From Pelagibacterium sp. 26DY04 (GTDB lineage Bacteria > Pseudomonadota > Alphaproteobacteria > Rhizobiales > Devosiaceae): a stretch of DNA of 64,000 nucleotides. Shown piece after piece: positions 35,307 to 44,897 of this stretch. The stretch covers positions 1,612,001-1,676,000 of the forward strand of contig NZ_CP101731.1 in NCBI RefSeq assembly GCF_031202305.1, read 5' to 3'. Made by a program: the position numbers and the translations under genes. The notes beneath the pieces are model-generated. The model did no database searches. It saw only the letters and a list, made by a program, of their open reading frames with translations, and was not told where the DNA came from. How positions within the stretch are numbered: position 1 is the stretch's first letter; each line of letters starts with the position of its first letter.

Positions 35307-36317
35307 TTATTCGCCTACGGAGAATTCCACGATGATGGGCAGATGGTCGCTGCCACTTGGCTGGCCGGTGCGCAGATTGTGGATGGCGATCTCGCCGCGC
35401 GTCATCACATGATCGATGGGGAGGAAGGGCAGGGTGGGGCGCCAGTCGCGGAGATAGTACCAGAGCGTGGGGAAGGTGGGGACGTTGAAGGTGTGGCGCG
35501 TCAGGCCGGCCGATGAGACGAAGCCGCGCAAGGTGTAGGACCAGGGAGTGGAGTTGAAATCGCCAACGAGGATCAGGGGTGGCTCCACGGTTGAAAGGGC
35601 GTCCCGCAGCATGGCGAATTGTTCGGCCTGGCGCGTCACGGGGGCCGGCCAGTCATTATGGGTGGTGGCGAGCGAAAAGGCAGGTCCTGCCTGGGTCTCG
35701 ACACGGACGATAATCCGTGCCGTTCGATCCTGGCTCATGATCGAGGACGAGCAGGCATCCTCGTTGAGCGGTTCAAAGGGGAGTTTCGAATATAGCCCCA
35801 CAAAGGCGCGCTGGCCGCCGGTGCAGTATTGGAAGTGCGGGTACAGTTCGGTCAGGAGCGGATGGACGACGCTGCGTACGCCCGGGCTGTATTCCTGCAA
35901 CGCGACAAAATCCGGATCCTCGCTGGCGATGTTGTCGACGATCGATTGCGGTTCCTCGTTACGGCCGAAGACGTTGAAGGTCATCAGTCGGTACGTGGAC
36001 GCCGCCTCGGTGTCCGCGCTGCGAGACATGAAGCCCGCGACGAATTCGGGAACATAGATTGCACTCGACGCGGCCAGCCCGGTGGCCGCGATACTGAGCG
36101 CCAGGGCCCGCAGGGTGCGAAAGCGGACGAACAGCGGAGCCGCCAGCACAAGCGCCGCCAGCCCGAAGAACAAAACCGGCTGGATATGGTTGAAGAGGTC
36201 CATGGCCGGGTAGATGAACCCCAGCGCGGCCACGATCGCCATGGCCGCCAGAAGGCAGCATGCGAGCAGATAGCCTGCGGCGACCAGCGCGGCCAGTATC
36301 GTTCCGATGGCCCTCAC
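35307..36317 (-). CDS. Endonuclease/exonuclease/phosphatase (EEP) family membrane protein
   Basis: 336 residues from a GTG start at 36317, next to the bpt stop. Three N-terminal transmembrane helices (about 5-90) precede an EEP catalytic domain with TFNVFGRNEE, ALQEYSP, VGDFNSTPWS, PIDHVMT and SDHLPI, the metal- and phosphate-binding motifs of the DNase I-like fold. The domain probably faces the periplasm. Substrate (phosphodiester, lipid or nucleotide) is not predictable. Probably co-transcribed with bpt. Confidence 0.85.
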   Translation of the reverse strand: MRAIGTILAALVAAGYLLACCLLAAMAIVAALGFIYPAMDLFNHIQPVLFFGLAALVLAAPLFVRFRTLRALALSIAATGLAASSAIYVPEFVAGFMSRSADTEAASTYRLMTFNVFGRNEEPQSIVDNIASEDPDFVALQEYSPGVRSVVHPLLTELYPHFQYCTGGQRAFVGLYSKLPFEPLNEDACSSSIMSQDRTARIIVRVETQAGPAFSLATTHNDWPAPVTRQAEQFAMLRDALSTVEPPLILVGDFNSTPWSYTLRGFVSSAGLTRHTFNVPTFPTLWYYLRDWRPTLPFLPIDHVMTRGEIAIHNLRTGQPSGSDHLPIIVEFSVGE

Positions 36318-37079
36318 CTAGTCCGCGTCCGTATCCGCGCAATCGGGGTCAAGGGGGAGCCAGCCGCGCGAGCCGCGCTGCACCTCGAGTGGCTGGAAGG
36401 CCACCTTGTAGGCCATTTTCGGCGAGTTCTTGACCCAATAGCCGAGGTAGAGATAGCCCCCGGCCGTGCGGGCGCGGGCGATGTGATCGAGGATCATCAT
36501 GGTCCCGAGCCCACGGCGGCTCATTTGCGGGTCAAAGAAGCTGTAGACCATAGAAAGCCCGTCGGGCAGCGGATCGGTGAGTGCGACGGCGACGAGCTGG
36601 CCCGCGGCGCCATCGGGCCCGTCCTCGGTCAGCCGGTACTCGACGAGGACGGAGTGGACCGGGGTGTCCTCGACCATGAACTCATAGTCGAGATAGCTCA
36701 TCTGCGTCATGCCGCCGCCATCGTGCCGGGCCTCGAGATAACGCTTGAACAATCCGTACTGCTCGGAGGTGACGATGGGCGCGACGACCTCGGCGGCGAT
36801 ATCGGCATTGCGCTTGAGGTTGCGCCTGTGGCGGGTGGCGGGCTGGAAATCTTTCGCCCGGATGCGGACCGACTGGCAGGCATCGCAATCAAGGCAGGCC
36901 GGGCGGTAAATGAGGTTCTGCGAGCGGCGGAAGCCGTGATCGGACAAAAGGTGGTGCAGCGCCGAGGCGCGACGGCCCGACAGGTGCGTAAACAGCTTAC
37001 GCTCCTGTTTGCCGTCCAGATAAGGACAAGGCGAAGGCGCTGTAAGGAAGAACTGTGCGCTTTCCGGCGTCTGGTCCAT
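36318..37079 (-). CDS. bpt: Aspartate/glutamate leucyltransferase (N-degron pathway)
   Basis: 253 residues of the Bpt/Ate family. Transfers leucine from tRNA to N-terminal Asp or Glu, marking proteins for ClpS-ClpAP. The N-terminal CPYLDGKQERKLF segment and CLDCDACQSVRI supply the conserved cysteines; the C-terminal GNAT-like core has MSRRGLGTMMI and LYLGYWVKNSPKMAYK. I start at the ATG at 37079 (MDQTPES); the frame opens further upstream without support. Confidence 0.92.
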   Translation of the reverse strand: MDQTPESAQFFLTAPSPCPYLDGKQERKLFTHLSGRRASALHHLLSDHGFRRSQNLIYRPACLDCDACQSVRIRAKDFQPATRHRRNLKRNADIAAEVVAPIVTSEQYGLFKRYLEARHDGGGMTQMSYLDYEFMVEDTPVHSVLVEYRLTEDGPDGAAGQLVAVALTDPLPDGLSMVYSFFDPQMSRRGLGTMMILDHIARARTAGGYLYLGYWVKNSPKMAYKVAFQPLEVQRGSRGWLPLDPDCADTDAD

Positions 37080-37165
37080 AAACGATGCTCGCTCGGGCCC
37101 GGTTTGGGGTTGGGCCAAGTGTAATCGCACCGTCCATCAGGCGCAACGCGGCATGTGCGATGGTT

Positions 37166-37292
37166 AGAGCGTGTCCAGCAAAAGCATGTCCCGGAGTGAC
37201 CGGGGATGGAAACGGTTTTGCGGTTCGGACACGCGACGAAACAAAGGGTTAGAGCCGAGGATTTGATGCAATCAAATCCTGAACGGCTCTAA
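37166..37292. repeat. Composite palindromic repeat between bpt and the RDD gene
   Basis: GCGTGTCC (37169-37176) pairs with GGACACGC (37227-37234) around a GC-rich body. The adjoining unit is a larger stem: TTAGAGCCG (37249-37257) with CGGCTCTAA (37284-37292), and inside it GGATTTGAT (37259-37267) with ATCAAATCC (37271-37279) around GCA. The final arm supplies the TAG stop of the RDD gene (37289-37291). This looks like the mosaic intergenic elements of Hyphomicrobiales and may terminate transcription from both sides. Confidence 0.7.
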
Positions 37293-37813
37293 GCCGGTTC
37301 GCCCGAATGTGCATAGGCACGCCAATGGCGGACCATGGGCGAGCGGCGCACCATCAGCGTGCCCGCGACCATGTCATGCAGGAGCTGGCGGCGGTTGGTG
37401 AACAGGCCGATGAGCACGATGAACGGGGTGAGGATCGTTGTCGAAATCCAGAACAGAACGACATGGATCATCGCCATCCAGCCGTCGAGCCGGACCTCGC
37501 GCGTGGGGGTGAGAACGATATCCATGGCCCGCATGCCCAAGGTCGCGCGCGAGGACGAGCCCAGTGTGGCCGCGTAATAGGCAATGAAAGTCACCGGGAT
37601 GATGATGGGAATGGACAGCCAGGCGAGCCCGAAGGTGAAAATGCCGAGCACGCCGGCAACCAGCGTGACGAGGGTCACCAGGATGCCCATGATCACGCAG
37701 TCGATCAGGAAGGCGAAGACCCGGCGGGTCAGGATGCCTTCGAACAATTCGGGCGAATTGGCCGGGTTCGGGAGATCGTCACGCACGATGCGGCCAAGAA
37801 AATCGGTTGCCAT
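37289..37813 (-). CDS. RDD-family membrane protein
   Basis: 174 residues with three to four transmembrane helices. The RDD hallmarks are present: RRVFAFLIDCVIMG (Arg and Asp of the first helix) and a later SRATLGMRAMDI with Arg. Function is not settled for the family; some members are linked to ion transport. The stop falls inside the palindromic repeat. The gene is 65 bp downstream of hemB on the same strand. Confidence 0.88.
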   Translation of the reverse strand: MATDFLGRIVRDDLPNPANSPELFEGILTRRVFAFLIDCVIMGILVTLVTLVAGVLGIFTFGLAWLSIPIIIPVTFIAYYAATLGSSSRATLGMRAMDIVLTPTREVRLDGWMAMIHVVLFWISTTILTPFIVLIGLFTNRRQLLHDMVAGTLMVRRSPMVRHWRAYAHSGEPA

Positions 37814-37878
37814 GGTCCATGCTCCTCAAGCTTGCTTTCCATGTTGGTGCGCAAGCGCCGATTACAAGGGCATGCGCG

Positions 37879-38886
37879 TCAGGCGTTGAGCTTTCTAGCC
37901 ATATCCAGGGCGAAATAGGTGAGGATGCCCGAGCAGCCGGCACGCTTGAAGGCCAGAAGGCTTTCGGCCATGGCCGCGTCTCGGTCGAGAGCACCCGCCT
38001 GGGCGGCGATCGAGATCATCGAATATTCGCCCGAGATCTGGTAGGCGAACAGCGGCACGTCGAAGCGATCCTTGAGCATGCGGCAGATGTCGAGATAGAG
38101 CATGCCGGGCTTGACCATGATCCAGTCGGCGCCTTCGGCCAGATCCTGCTCGACCTCGCGGATGGCGTCCTCGGCATTGGCCGGGTCCATCTGGTAGGTG
38201 AGCTTGGAGCCCTTGAGGCGGGCGCCCGAGCCGACCGCCTCGCGGAAGGGGCCGTAAAAGGCCGAGGCGTATTTGGCGGCGTAGGAGAGGACTATGGTTT
38301 TTTCCATGCCCTCATCGTCGAGCGCCTGGCGGATGGCGGCGATGCGGCCGTCCATCATGTCGGACGGCGCGATGACGTCGGCGCCCGAACGGGCCTGGAC
38401 GAGGGCCTGCTGGACCAGGATGGCGACGGTTTCGTCGTTGAGGATTTCCTCGCCCGCCATCACCCCGTCATGGCCGTGGCTGGTGTAGGGGTCGAGCGCC
38501 ACGTCGGCGACCAGCCCGATCTCGGGAACGGCATCCTTGATGGCCGAAAGCGCGCGGCAGACGAGGTTGTCGCGATTGGTGGCTTCGTGGCCATCCTCGG
38601 TGCGCTTGGAGGGGTCGGTGTTGGGAAATAACGCCAGGGCAGGAATGCCCTCGGCATGGGCATCTTTGGCGGCTTGGACGGCCAGATCGATCGAGAGGCG
38701 TTCGACGCCCGGCATGGAGGCGACGGGCTGGCGCTCGTTCTGACCCTCGACGACAAACAGCGGCCAGATGAAATCGTGGGGCGTGAGCGTGGTTTCGCGA
38801 ACCAGATCGCGGCTCCAGCCGGCCATGCGCGGCCGGCGCAGCCGGCGTCCACCCAGAAACTCCATGTCGTGCTTTTGCCAGGCCAT
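37879..38886 (-). CDS. hemB: Delta-aminolevulinic acid dehydratase (porphobilinogen synthase)
   Basis: 335 residues from the ATG at 38886, preceded by AAGGAC. The two catalytic lysines are Lys205 (LSYAAKYAS) and Lys259 (WIMVKPGM, Schiff base). The region that in zinc enzymes has three cysteines reads ADVALDPYTSHGHDG (127-141) with no Cys, so it is of the Mg2+-dependent class usual in alphaproteobacteria. Condenses two aminolevulinate molecules for haem. Confidence 0.96.
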   Translation of the reverse strand: MAWQKHDMEFLGGRRLRRPRMAGWSRDLVRETTLTPHDFIWPLFVVEGQNERQPVASMPGVERLSIDLAVQAAKDAHAEGIPALALFPNTDPSKRTEDGHEATNRDNLVCRALSAIKDAVPEIGLVADVALDPYTSHGHDGVMAGEEILNDETVAILVQQALVQARSGADVIAPSDMMDGRIAAIRQALDDEGMEKTIVLSYAAKYASAFYGPFREAVGSGARLKGSKLTYQMDPANAEDAIREVEQDLAEGADWIMVKPGMLYLDICRMLKDRFDVPLFAYQISGEYSMISIAAQAGALDRDAAMAESLLAFKRAGCSGILTYFALDMARKLNA

Positions 38887-38999
38887 CGTCTTCGTCCTTA
38901 TTAATGGGCCCGTGTCCATTAGCAGGGGCAGGCGAGGATGCAAAGCTTGTCCGGTCCGGGCAAATCGCGTTAGCAATCGGCAGACGGGGGATTCTTCAG

Positions 39000-39389
39000 A
39001 TGGATTTCAGAACCGAACCCGCCGGGTTCCTTGCGCGCATATTGGCACTGGTCAGCCTGTTCATGGGGCTGGGCGATGCCACGCGGCTGCTCGGTCTGGG
39101 CGCGGGAGCGACCAGCCCGATCGTTGCCATGGGGCTTATCGGGTTCCTGCTGCTCGCCGGATTGAGCCTGATGCGGCTGTTTGCGGCAGTGGGGTTGTGG
39201 ATACATGCGCCCTGGGGGGCAGTCGTTCTGGCCGGATCGCTCGTCGTCGAGGTCGTGCTTTACCTCGCCGGCAGCGCATGGGTTAGTCTCAGTTTGTGGG
39301 GCTTTATCTTCAAACTTGCTGTCATGCTGGCAACTTTTGCGCTGCTGGTCTTTGCCCGACGGGCCGCCCACCGGCAGATCGTCGACTGA
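39000..39389 (+). CDS. Small four-helix membrane protein, unknown function
   Basis: 129 residues from the ATG at 39000, with four hydrophobic helices (about 10-30, 42-64, 70-90, 97-118) and a short basic tail. It resembles small DUF membrane proteins found in Hyphomicrobiales near hemB and ldtR (perhaps DUF6163; recalled, unsure). No catalytic motif. Confidence 0.7.
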   Translation: MDFRTEPAGFLARILALVSLFMGLGDATRLLGLGAGATSPIVAMGLIGFLLLAGLSLMRLFAAVGLWIHAPWGAVVLAGSLVVEVVLYLAGSAWVSLSLWGFIFKLAVMLATFALLVFARRAAHRQIVD

Positions 39390-39514
39390 CCTCGGCGGGT
39401 CGTGCAGGCCCCTTTTAGGAGCGGGCGCGAGGACGTTCGCCGCCGGTTAGCAAGGCCGGCAATCCGGCGGGGTTTGCTGTCCTCGAGATAGCGCAAGAAC
39501 CGGTAAAGGTTAGC

Positions 39515-39545
39515 GTTTTCAATACGGGCGTAAGAAACTGAAAAC
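39515..39545. promoter_or_regulatory. Candidate operator: 7-bp inverted repeat upstream of ldtR
   Basis: GTTTTCA (39515-39521) and TGAAAAC (39539-39545) flank 17 bp, about 130-160 nt before the ldtR start. MarR proteins commonly bind such dyads and autoregulate. Nothing else recognisable lies in 39390-39675. Confidence 0.3.
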
Positions 39546-39675
39546 CAAAAAAGCCCAAGTTTTCCCGTAAGATACCGTTAAGCGTGTCTCTTAAACCGAT
39601 CTTATGCCGAGCCCGTGTAGGTTGCCCTCACAGACGCGAAAAATCGCGCTAAAAAATACAGTGAGGCAGAACCAA

Positions 39676-40179
39676 ATGGCTAACAATCTTTCCGCTGCAA
39701 AGGCAGACGCTCCCCGGCAGAGTCTCAAGCCGCTCTATCTCGAAGCGGTCTCGCGCGTCGAGCGTCTGCATCGCCGGCTCCTCGACCTCGTCAAGGACGA
39801 GTTCGACCGCATGGGCTGGGACGACATCAACCCCGTCCAGGCGCTGCTCATGTTCAACATCGGCGACAGCGAATTGACGGCCGGCGAGCTGCGGACCCGC
39901 GGCTACTATCTGGGCTCGAACGTCTCGTACAATCTCAAGAAGCTGGTCGAGACCGGCTATATCTTCCAGGAGCGTTCCAAGACCGATCGCCGCTCGGTGC
40001 GCATCCGGCTGACGCCCAAGGGGGAAGAAGTGGCCGAGGTGATCGACGAACTCTACGAACGCCACCTCAATTCGATCGAGAAGGTCGGCGGGCTCGGCGA
40101 ATCGGATTTCTCGGGGCTCAACACGGCGCTCTCGCGTCTCGAACGTTTCTGGGTCGACCAGATCCTTTACAAGCTCTGA
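39676..40179 (+). CDS. ldtR: MarR/winged-helix transcriptional regulator LdtR
   Basis: 167 residues, helical ends around a winged helix (ELTAGELRTRGYYLGSNVSYNLKKLVETGYI, then the wing TDRRSVRIRLTPKG). The sequence and the neighbouring L,D-transpeptidase gene match LdtR of Liberibacter and Sinorhizobium, which controls ldt expression and osmotic tolerance. I start at the ATG at 39676 rather than the earlier open frame. Confidence 0.85.
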   Translation: MANNLSAAKADAPRQSLKPLYLEAVSRVERLHRRLLDLVKDEFDRMGWDDINPVQALLMFNIGDSELTAGELRTRGYYLGSNVSYNLKKLVETGYIFQERSKTDRRSVRIRLTPKGEEVAEVIDELYERHLNSIEKVGGLGESDFSGLNTALSRLERFWVDQILYKL

Positions 40180-40217
40180 GCCCAATCTTTGTGGTATCGA
40201 CGCCACACTGAAAAATC

Positions 40218-40250
40218 AAACGCCGGCCGGAAGGCCGGCGTTTCTTATTT
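40218..40250 (+). terminator. Intrinsic terminator after ldtR
   Basis: Perfect stem AAACGCCGGCC / GGCCGGCGTTT with a GGAA tetraloop, followed by CTTATTT. Confidence 0.9.
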
Positions 40251-40405
40251 GCGCCGCAAACTCTTTTTAGCGAGCATTTGTCGATATATGACGCTCCCGA
40301 AAATTCCAACGGCGGTCAAAGTCCGGTGAGGGCGTTGTGATCCTGGCCCGAATTGGGGCAAAAGACCGATCGTCTCTACCGTTTCTCGATAGGTGAACTA
40401 AAGGC

Positions 40406-41683
40406 ATGCGCGACACTAAAGGAAAACTCAACCGGCGTTCGGTCGTAACCGGCATGACGGCCCTGGCGGCCTCGGCAGCGTTCCCGATGCCGGCACTCTC
40501 CCAGTCGCTCTTCGGCAATCTGCTGGGCAATGGCCGCAAGACGGTGACCCAGGAAGAGCTGGAGATGAATTCCCGCCAGGCGATGGACGCCATCGGCGGG
40601 TTCGATCCGATCGTTTCGGTGGATACCGAATTCAACCTGCAGCGCGTCGCCGAATACTACGAACGCCTGACCGCGATCGGCGGCTGGCCCGACGTGCCGG
40701 AATCGATCTTCCGGCTGGGGCTGGGCTCGGACCGCAAGCCGGTCCGCGATCTGCGCACCTATCTCGCGCACACCGGTGACCTTCCGCAGGATACCCCGCT
40801 GATCGAAGAGTTCGACGCCCAGCTCGATGGCGCCGTCCGTGGCTTCCAGGCTCGTCACGGCCTGCAGATCAACGGCATGATCGACGAATATACCTATTGG
40901 GCCATGAAGGTGCCGACCGCGACGCGCCTCAACCAGATCAAGCTCAATATGGAGCGCGTTCGCGGGCTCGAGGGGCGCCTCGAGGATCGCTACGTCAACG
41001 TCAACATTCCCGCCGCCGCGATCGAAGCGATCGAAGGCGGGCAGGTGGGGCGCCGTCACACGGCGGTGGTCGGCAAGATCGATCGCCAGACCCCGATCCT
41101 GCGCAGCCGCATTCACCAGATCAATTTCAATCCCTATTGGACGGTGCCGGTTTCCATTATCCGCCGCGACATCATCCAGCTCGTGCGGGACAATCCGAAC
41201 TACCTCAACGAATATTCGATCCGCATCTTCGACGGCAGCGGCAACGAAGTGCCTCAGAGCGCCATCGACTGGAACACCGAAGAGGCCGTGAACTATACGT
41301 TCCGGCAGGATCCGGGCGCCCAGAATTCCATGGGGCACGTCAAGATCAACTTCCACAACCCCCACGCGGTCTATCTCCACGACACGCCGCAGCAGGGTCT
41401 GTTCTCGGAAAACGCCCGCTTCCACTCCTCGGGCTGCGTGCGCGTCGCCAACGTTGCCGAATTCGTTGCCTGGGTTCTTCGCGATTCCGGCTACGATATC
41501 ATCGACGTCAACTCGCGCTTCGCCTCCGGCGAGCGGGTCGACGCCAATGTCAGCAACCCGGTGCCGATTTTCATGACCTATTTCACGGCCTGGGCGAACC
41601 GCAATGGCGTGGTCAGCTTCCGTGACGACGTTTATGAGTTCGACGCGCAGGGCAAGGTCGATTTCCCCGAGATCAGCGCCTAG
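40406..41683 (+). CDS. L,D-transpeptidase (YcbB-like), probable Tat substrate
   Basis: 425 residues. The N-terminus LNRRSVVTGMTALAASAAF (8-26) has a twin-arginine motif followed by a hydrophobic stretch and ALS-Q cleavage site. A peptidoglycan-binding domain lies at about 112-170 (LDGAVRGFQARHGLQINGMID). The YkuD catalytic domain (about 215-365) has YLHDT (323-327) and HSSGCVRV (340-347) with Cys344. Forms 3-3 crosslinks or anchors outer-membrane proteins. Adjacent to its likely regulator ldtR. Confidence 0.9.
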   Translation: MRDTKGKLNRRSVVTGMTALAASAAFPMPALSQSLFGNLLGNGRKTVTQEELEMNSRQAMDAIGGFDPIVSVDTEFNLQRVAEYYERLTAIGGWPDVPESIFRLGLGSDRKPVRDLRTYLAHTGDLPQDTPLIEEFDAQLDGAVRGFQARHGLQINGMIDEYTYWAMKVPTATRLNQIKLNMERVRGLEGRLEDRYVNVNIPAAAIEAIEGGQVGRRHTAVVGKIDRQTPILRSRIHQINFNPYWTVPVSIIRRDIIQLVRDNPNYLNEYSIRIFDGSGNEVPQSAIDWNTEEAVNYTFRQDPGAQNSMGHVKINFHNPHAVYLHDTPQQGLFSENARFHSSGCVRVANVAEFVAWVLRDSGYDIIDVNSRFASGERVDANVSNPVPIFMTYFTAWANRNGVVSFRDDVYEFDAQGKVDFPEISA

Positions 41684-41693
41684 TCCGGTGGCA

Positions 41694-41885
41694 ATGACAA
41701 ACCAGCAGCCCGGCGGGGAAGTTCTGTTCGAGTTTCACCAGGCCGGGCCGCAGGTTCGCGTGGCGGCGATCGATGTTGCGACCGGCATAGAGGTGGTCGT
41801 GATCGCCCCCGCCAGCGCCACCCAGATGCAGATGAAGAACCTCGCGCTCGCCAAGCTTCGGCGGCGGATCGAAGCCCAGGGGTAA
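41694..41885 (+). CDS. Small conserved protein (DUF6898-like)
   Basis: 63 residues from the ATG at 41694; an in-frame GTG at 41688 would add two. The protein is a short beta structure (EVLFEFHQAGPQVRVAAID, then GIEVVVIAP) with an amphipathic C-terminal helix (ALAKLRRRIEA). A small protein of this type often sits between the transpeptidase and glyA in this order (recalled). Function unknown. Confidence 0.65.
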   Translation: MTNQQPGGEVLFEFHQAGPQVRVAAIDVATGIEVVVIAPASATQMQMKNLALAKLRRRIEAQG

Positions 41886-42020
41886 GGCGCAGGGCAGGGC
41901 CACTCTGCGGCCACTTGTCAGCACTGTCCGATCTTCGCTTGGAATCGCAAGCTTTGCCATGCTATGCGGAGCGCGCTTGCTTGCCATTCATCCTTTCTGC
42001 AACAGGTCGAGGGTCCGCCG

Positions 42021-43319
42021 ATGAGCGCCACCGGGACAGCACCGCTTTTCCCTGATTTCTTCTCCCGCACGATTGCCGATCACGATCCGATCGTTGCCAA
42101 GGCGATTGCCGACGAGCTCGGTCGCCAGCAGCATGAGATCGAGCTGATTGCTTCGGAGAACATCGTTTCCAAAGCAGTGCTCGAAGCCCAGGGCTCGGTG
42201 CTCACCAACAAATACGCCGAAGGTTATCCCGGCCGGCGCTATTACGGCGGTTGCCAGTATGTGGACGTGGTCGAGCAGCTTGCCATCGACCGCGCCAAGG
42301 AACTGTTCGGCTGCGGTTTCGCCAATGTGCAGCCCAATTCCGGTTCGCAGGCCAACCAAGGCGTCTATCAGGCGCTGCTGCAGCCGGGCGACACCATCCT
42401 CGGCATGAGCCTCGACGCCGGCGGTCACCTGACCCACGGTGCCAAGCCCAATCAGTCGGGCAAATGGTTCAACGCCATCCAGTACGGCGTGCGCCAGCAG
42501 GACGGCCGGGTCGACATGGACCAGGTGCGCCAGCTTGCCAAGGAACATCAGCCCAAGATGATCGTGGCCGGGTTCTCGGCTTATTCGCGGATTCTTGACT
42601 GGGCCGAATTCCGCAAGATCGCCGACGAGGTCGGGGCCTATCTCTTCGTGGATATGGCGCATGTGGCCGGATTGGTCGCAGCGGGCGTTTACCCGAGCCC
42701 GTTCCCGCACGCTCACGTAGCAACGACCACCACGCACAAGACGCTGCGCGGACCGCGCGGCGGGTTGATTTTGACCAATGACGAGGACATCGCCAAAAAG
42801 GTCAATTCGGCCATTTTCCCTGGCATCCAGGGCGGTCCGCTGATGCACGTGATCGCCGGCAAGGCCGTGGCGTTCGGCGAGGCACTGACGCCCGAGTTCA
42901 AGCAATATGCCAAGCAAGTCGTCGAAAACGCTCAGGTTCTTGCCGAAACCTTGGTGAAGGGCGGGCTGGAGATCGCGACCGGCGGCACCGACAATCATCT
43001 GATGCTTGTCGACCTGCGGCCCAAGAAGGTGACCGGCAAGGCCACCGAAGCCGCGCTCGAACGCGCCAACATCACCTGCAACAAGAACGCCGTGCCGTTC
43101 GATCCCGAAAAGCCGGCGATCACCTCGGGCATCCGCGTGGGAACGCCGGCGGCGACCTCGCGCGGGTTCGGCACCGAGGAGTTCCGCCAGGTGGGCGCGT
43201 TCATGGTCGAGGTGATCGACGGGCTGGCCGCCAATGGCGAGGACAACAACGGGGCTGTCGAGGCGCAGGTGAAGGAAAAGGTTCTCGAACTGACCGCCCG
43301 CTTCCCGATTTACGGATAA
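42021..43319 (+). CDS. glyA: Serine hydroxymethyltransferase
   Basis: 432 residues from the ATG at 42021 behind GAGGG; the frame is open further upstream without support. The PLP lysine is Lys240 ([14 protein letters not shown]). IELIASEN (40-47) and the [10 protein letters not shown] folate region (68-77) are intact. Interconverts serine and glycine with a one-carbon transfer to tetrahydrofolate. nrdR follows 4 nt later. Confidence 0.97.
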   Translation: MSATGTAPLFPDFFSRTIADHDPIVAKAIADELGRQQHEIELIASENIVSKAVLEAQGSVLTNKYAEGYPGRRYYGGCQYVDVVEQLAIDRAKELFGCGFANVQPNSGSQANQGVYQALLQPGDTILGMSLDAGGHLTHGAKPNQSGKWFNAIQYGVRQQDGRVDMDQVRQLAKEHQPKMIVAGFSAYSRILDWAEFRKIADEVGAYLFVDMAHVAGLVAAGVYPSPFPHAHVATTTTHKTLRGPRGGLILTNDEDIAKKVNSAIFPGIQGGPLMHVIAGKAVAFGEALTPEFKQYAKQVVENAQVLAETLVKGGLEIATGGTDNHLMLVDLRPKKVTGKATEAALERANITCNKNAVPFDPEKPAITSGIRVGTPAATSRGFGTEEFRQVGAFMVEVIDGLAANGEDNNGAVEAQVKEKVLELTARFPIYG

Positions 43320-43323
43320 GCCC

Positions 43324-43803
43324 ATGCGCTGCCCCTATTGCGGGAACGACGATACGCAGGTCAAGGATTCCCGGCCCACCGAGGATTCCAACGCCATCCG
43401 CCGCCGCCGTGTCTGCAACGGCTGCGGCGGTCGGTTCACGACCTTCGAGCGGGTGCAGCTCCGTGACCTTACCGTGGTCAAGAAATCGGGCCGCAAGGTG
43501 CCGTTCGACCGCGAGAAACTCTCGCGGTCGGTCTATACGGCGCTGAGGAAACGTCAGGTCGACCCCGAAACGGTCGAGCGGATGATTTCGGGCGTCGTAC
43601 GCCAGCTCGAAAGCCTGGGCGATGTCGAGGTGACGTCCGATCAGATCGGCGAATACGTCATGGAAGGGCTCAAGGGGCTCGATGACGTGGCGTTCGTCCG
43701 TTTTGCCTCGGTGTACAAGAACTTCGCCAGTGCCGACGACTTCCAGTCCTTCCTCACCGACATGGGATCGGACGAGCCCAACCTTCCCGAGGACAGGGGG
43801 TGA
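43324..43803 (+). CDS. nrdR: Transcriptional repressor NrdR
   Basis: 159 residues. The zinc ribbon has Cys3, Cys6, Cys31 and Cys34; an ATP-cone domain (about 49-139, [14 protein letters not shown]...) senses ATP/dATP. Represses ribonucleotide reductase genes. The stop overlaps the ribD start as GTGA. Confidence 0.97.
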   Translation: MRCPYCGNDDTQVKDSRPTEDSNAIRRRRVCNGCGGRFTTFERVQLRDLTVVKKSGRKVPFDREKLSRSVYTALRKRQVDPETVERMISGVVRQLESLGDVEVTSDQIGEYVMEGLKGLDDVAFVRFASVYKNFASADDFQSFLTDMGSDEPNLPEDRG

Positions 43804-44891
43804 GCGACCTCGCGCCAGCCGATTTGCGCTGGCTCGAGGCGGCTGCGCGCATCGCCATGCCGTATCGCGGCACGACTGCGGAAAATCCAACCGTGGGTGC
43901 CCTCGTCATTTCCGACGGAGGGATCGTGCTGGGACGCGGCGTGACGGCTACCGGCGGGCGGCCGCATGCCGAACCGCGAGCGCTGGCGATGGCGGGCGAG
44001 CGGGCAAGAGGAGCAACGCTCTACGTCACGCTCGAGCCCTGCAACCACTGGGGTCGAACGCCGCCTTGCGTTGATGCGGTGATCGCCTCGGGCGTGGCGC
44101 GGGTGGTGTGCGGAGCCACCGATCCCGATCCGCGCACCGCCGCACAAGGCATCGAAAAGCTGAAGGCAGCCGGCATTTCCGTGGACGTCGGAAGCGGCCT
44201 GTCGTTCATCGAGCGGTTGCATGAGGGATTCTTCTCGCGCATTCGACGCGGACGCCCCTTCATCACCGCGAAACTGGCGGTTTCCCGGGACGGCATGATC
44301 GGGCGGCGGGGCGAGGGCAATGTCGCGATCACCGGTGAGGAGGCGCGGCGATGGACGCATATGCAGCGGGCGCTGCACGATGCGGTGATGGTCGGGGCAG
44401 GGACGGCGCGGCTGGATAACCCCAGGCTTAACGTTCGGTTGGCTGGCCTCAACGATCGCAGGCCGCTGCGGGTGGTCATGGCGGGGCGAAAACTGCCGGA
44501 AAGCTTGACTCTCTTTGCGACGGATACGGGCCAAGAGACTGTTTTCATGGCCGAAAGAGGGAAAGTTGAATCAATCTTCGAACGTGCGGATGTGGTCTGG
44601 GTCGGCGGGAGGGATGGCTATCCCGATGCCGGGCTGGCCTTAAGTGCGCTCGCGGATCGGGGTGTAGGGCGCGTGCTCGTCGAGGGTGGGGCAGGGCTTA
44701 ATGATGCGCTCCTCGATGCCGGGCTGATCGACCGTTTCCACCTGCTTTCAGGGGAAACAACTATTGGCGCCCAAGGTCTGCCCGCCAGTGTTCACTCATC
44801 ATTGCCGGAACGTTTGGCGCAACTGGGCTTCGGCGTGGTTGAAAGTCGGAGGCTGGGGTGCGATATGCTCACGACCTTCGAAAAGATCTGA
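43800..44891 (+). CDS. ribD: Bifunctional diaminohydroxyphosphoribosylaminopyrimidine deaminase / 5-amino-6-(5-phosphoribosylamino)uracil reductase
   Basis: 363 residues. The N-terminal deaminase has zinc ligands His56-Ala-Glu58, Cys81 and Cys90. The C-terminal reductase domain has [11 protein letters not shown] and [12 protein letters not shown]. Catalyses two early steps of riboflavin synthesis. The GTG start is coupled to nrdR. Confidence 0.95.
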   Translation: MSDLAPADLRWLEAAARIAMPYRGTTAENPTVGALVISDGGIVLGRGVTATGGRPHAEPRALAMAGERARGATLYVTLEPCNHWGRTPPCVDAVIASGVARVVCGATDPDPRTAAQGIEKLKAAGISVDVGSGLSFIERLHEGFFSRIRRGRPFITAKLAVSRDGMIGRRGEGNVAITGEEARRWTHMQRALHDAVMVGAGTARLDNPRLNVRLAGLNDRRPLRVVMAGRKLPESLTLFATDTGQETVFMAERGKVESIFERADVVWVGGRDGYPDAGLALSALADRGVGRVLVEGGAGLNDALLDAGLIDRFHLLSGETTIGAQGLPASVHSSLPERLAQLGFGVVESRRLGCDMLTTFEKI

Positions 44892-44897
44892 GCACAT

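Noticed and set aside
39565..39600. CtrA-like TTAA half-sites upstream of ldtR
   Set aside because: The two TTAA are 9 bp apart rather than the 7 of the CtrA consensus.
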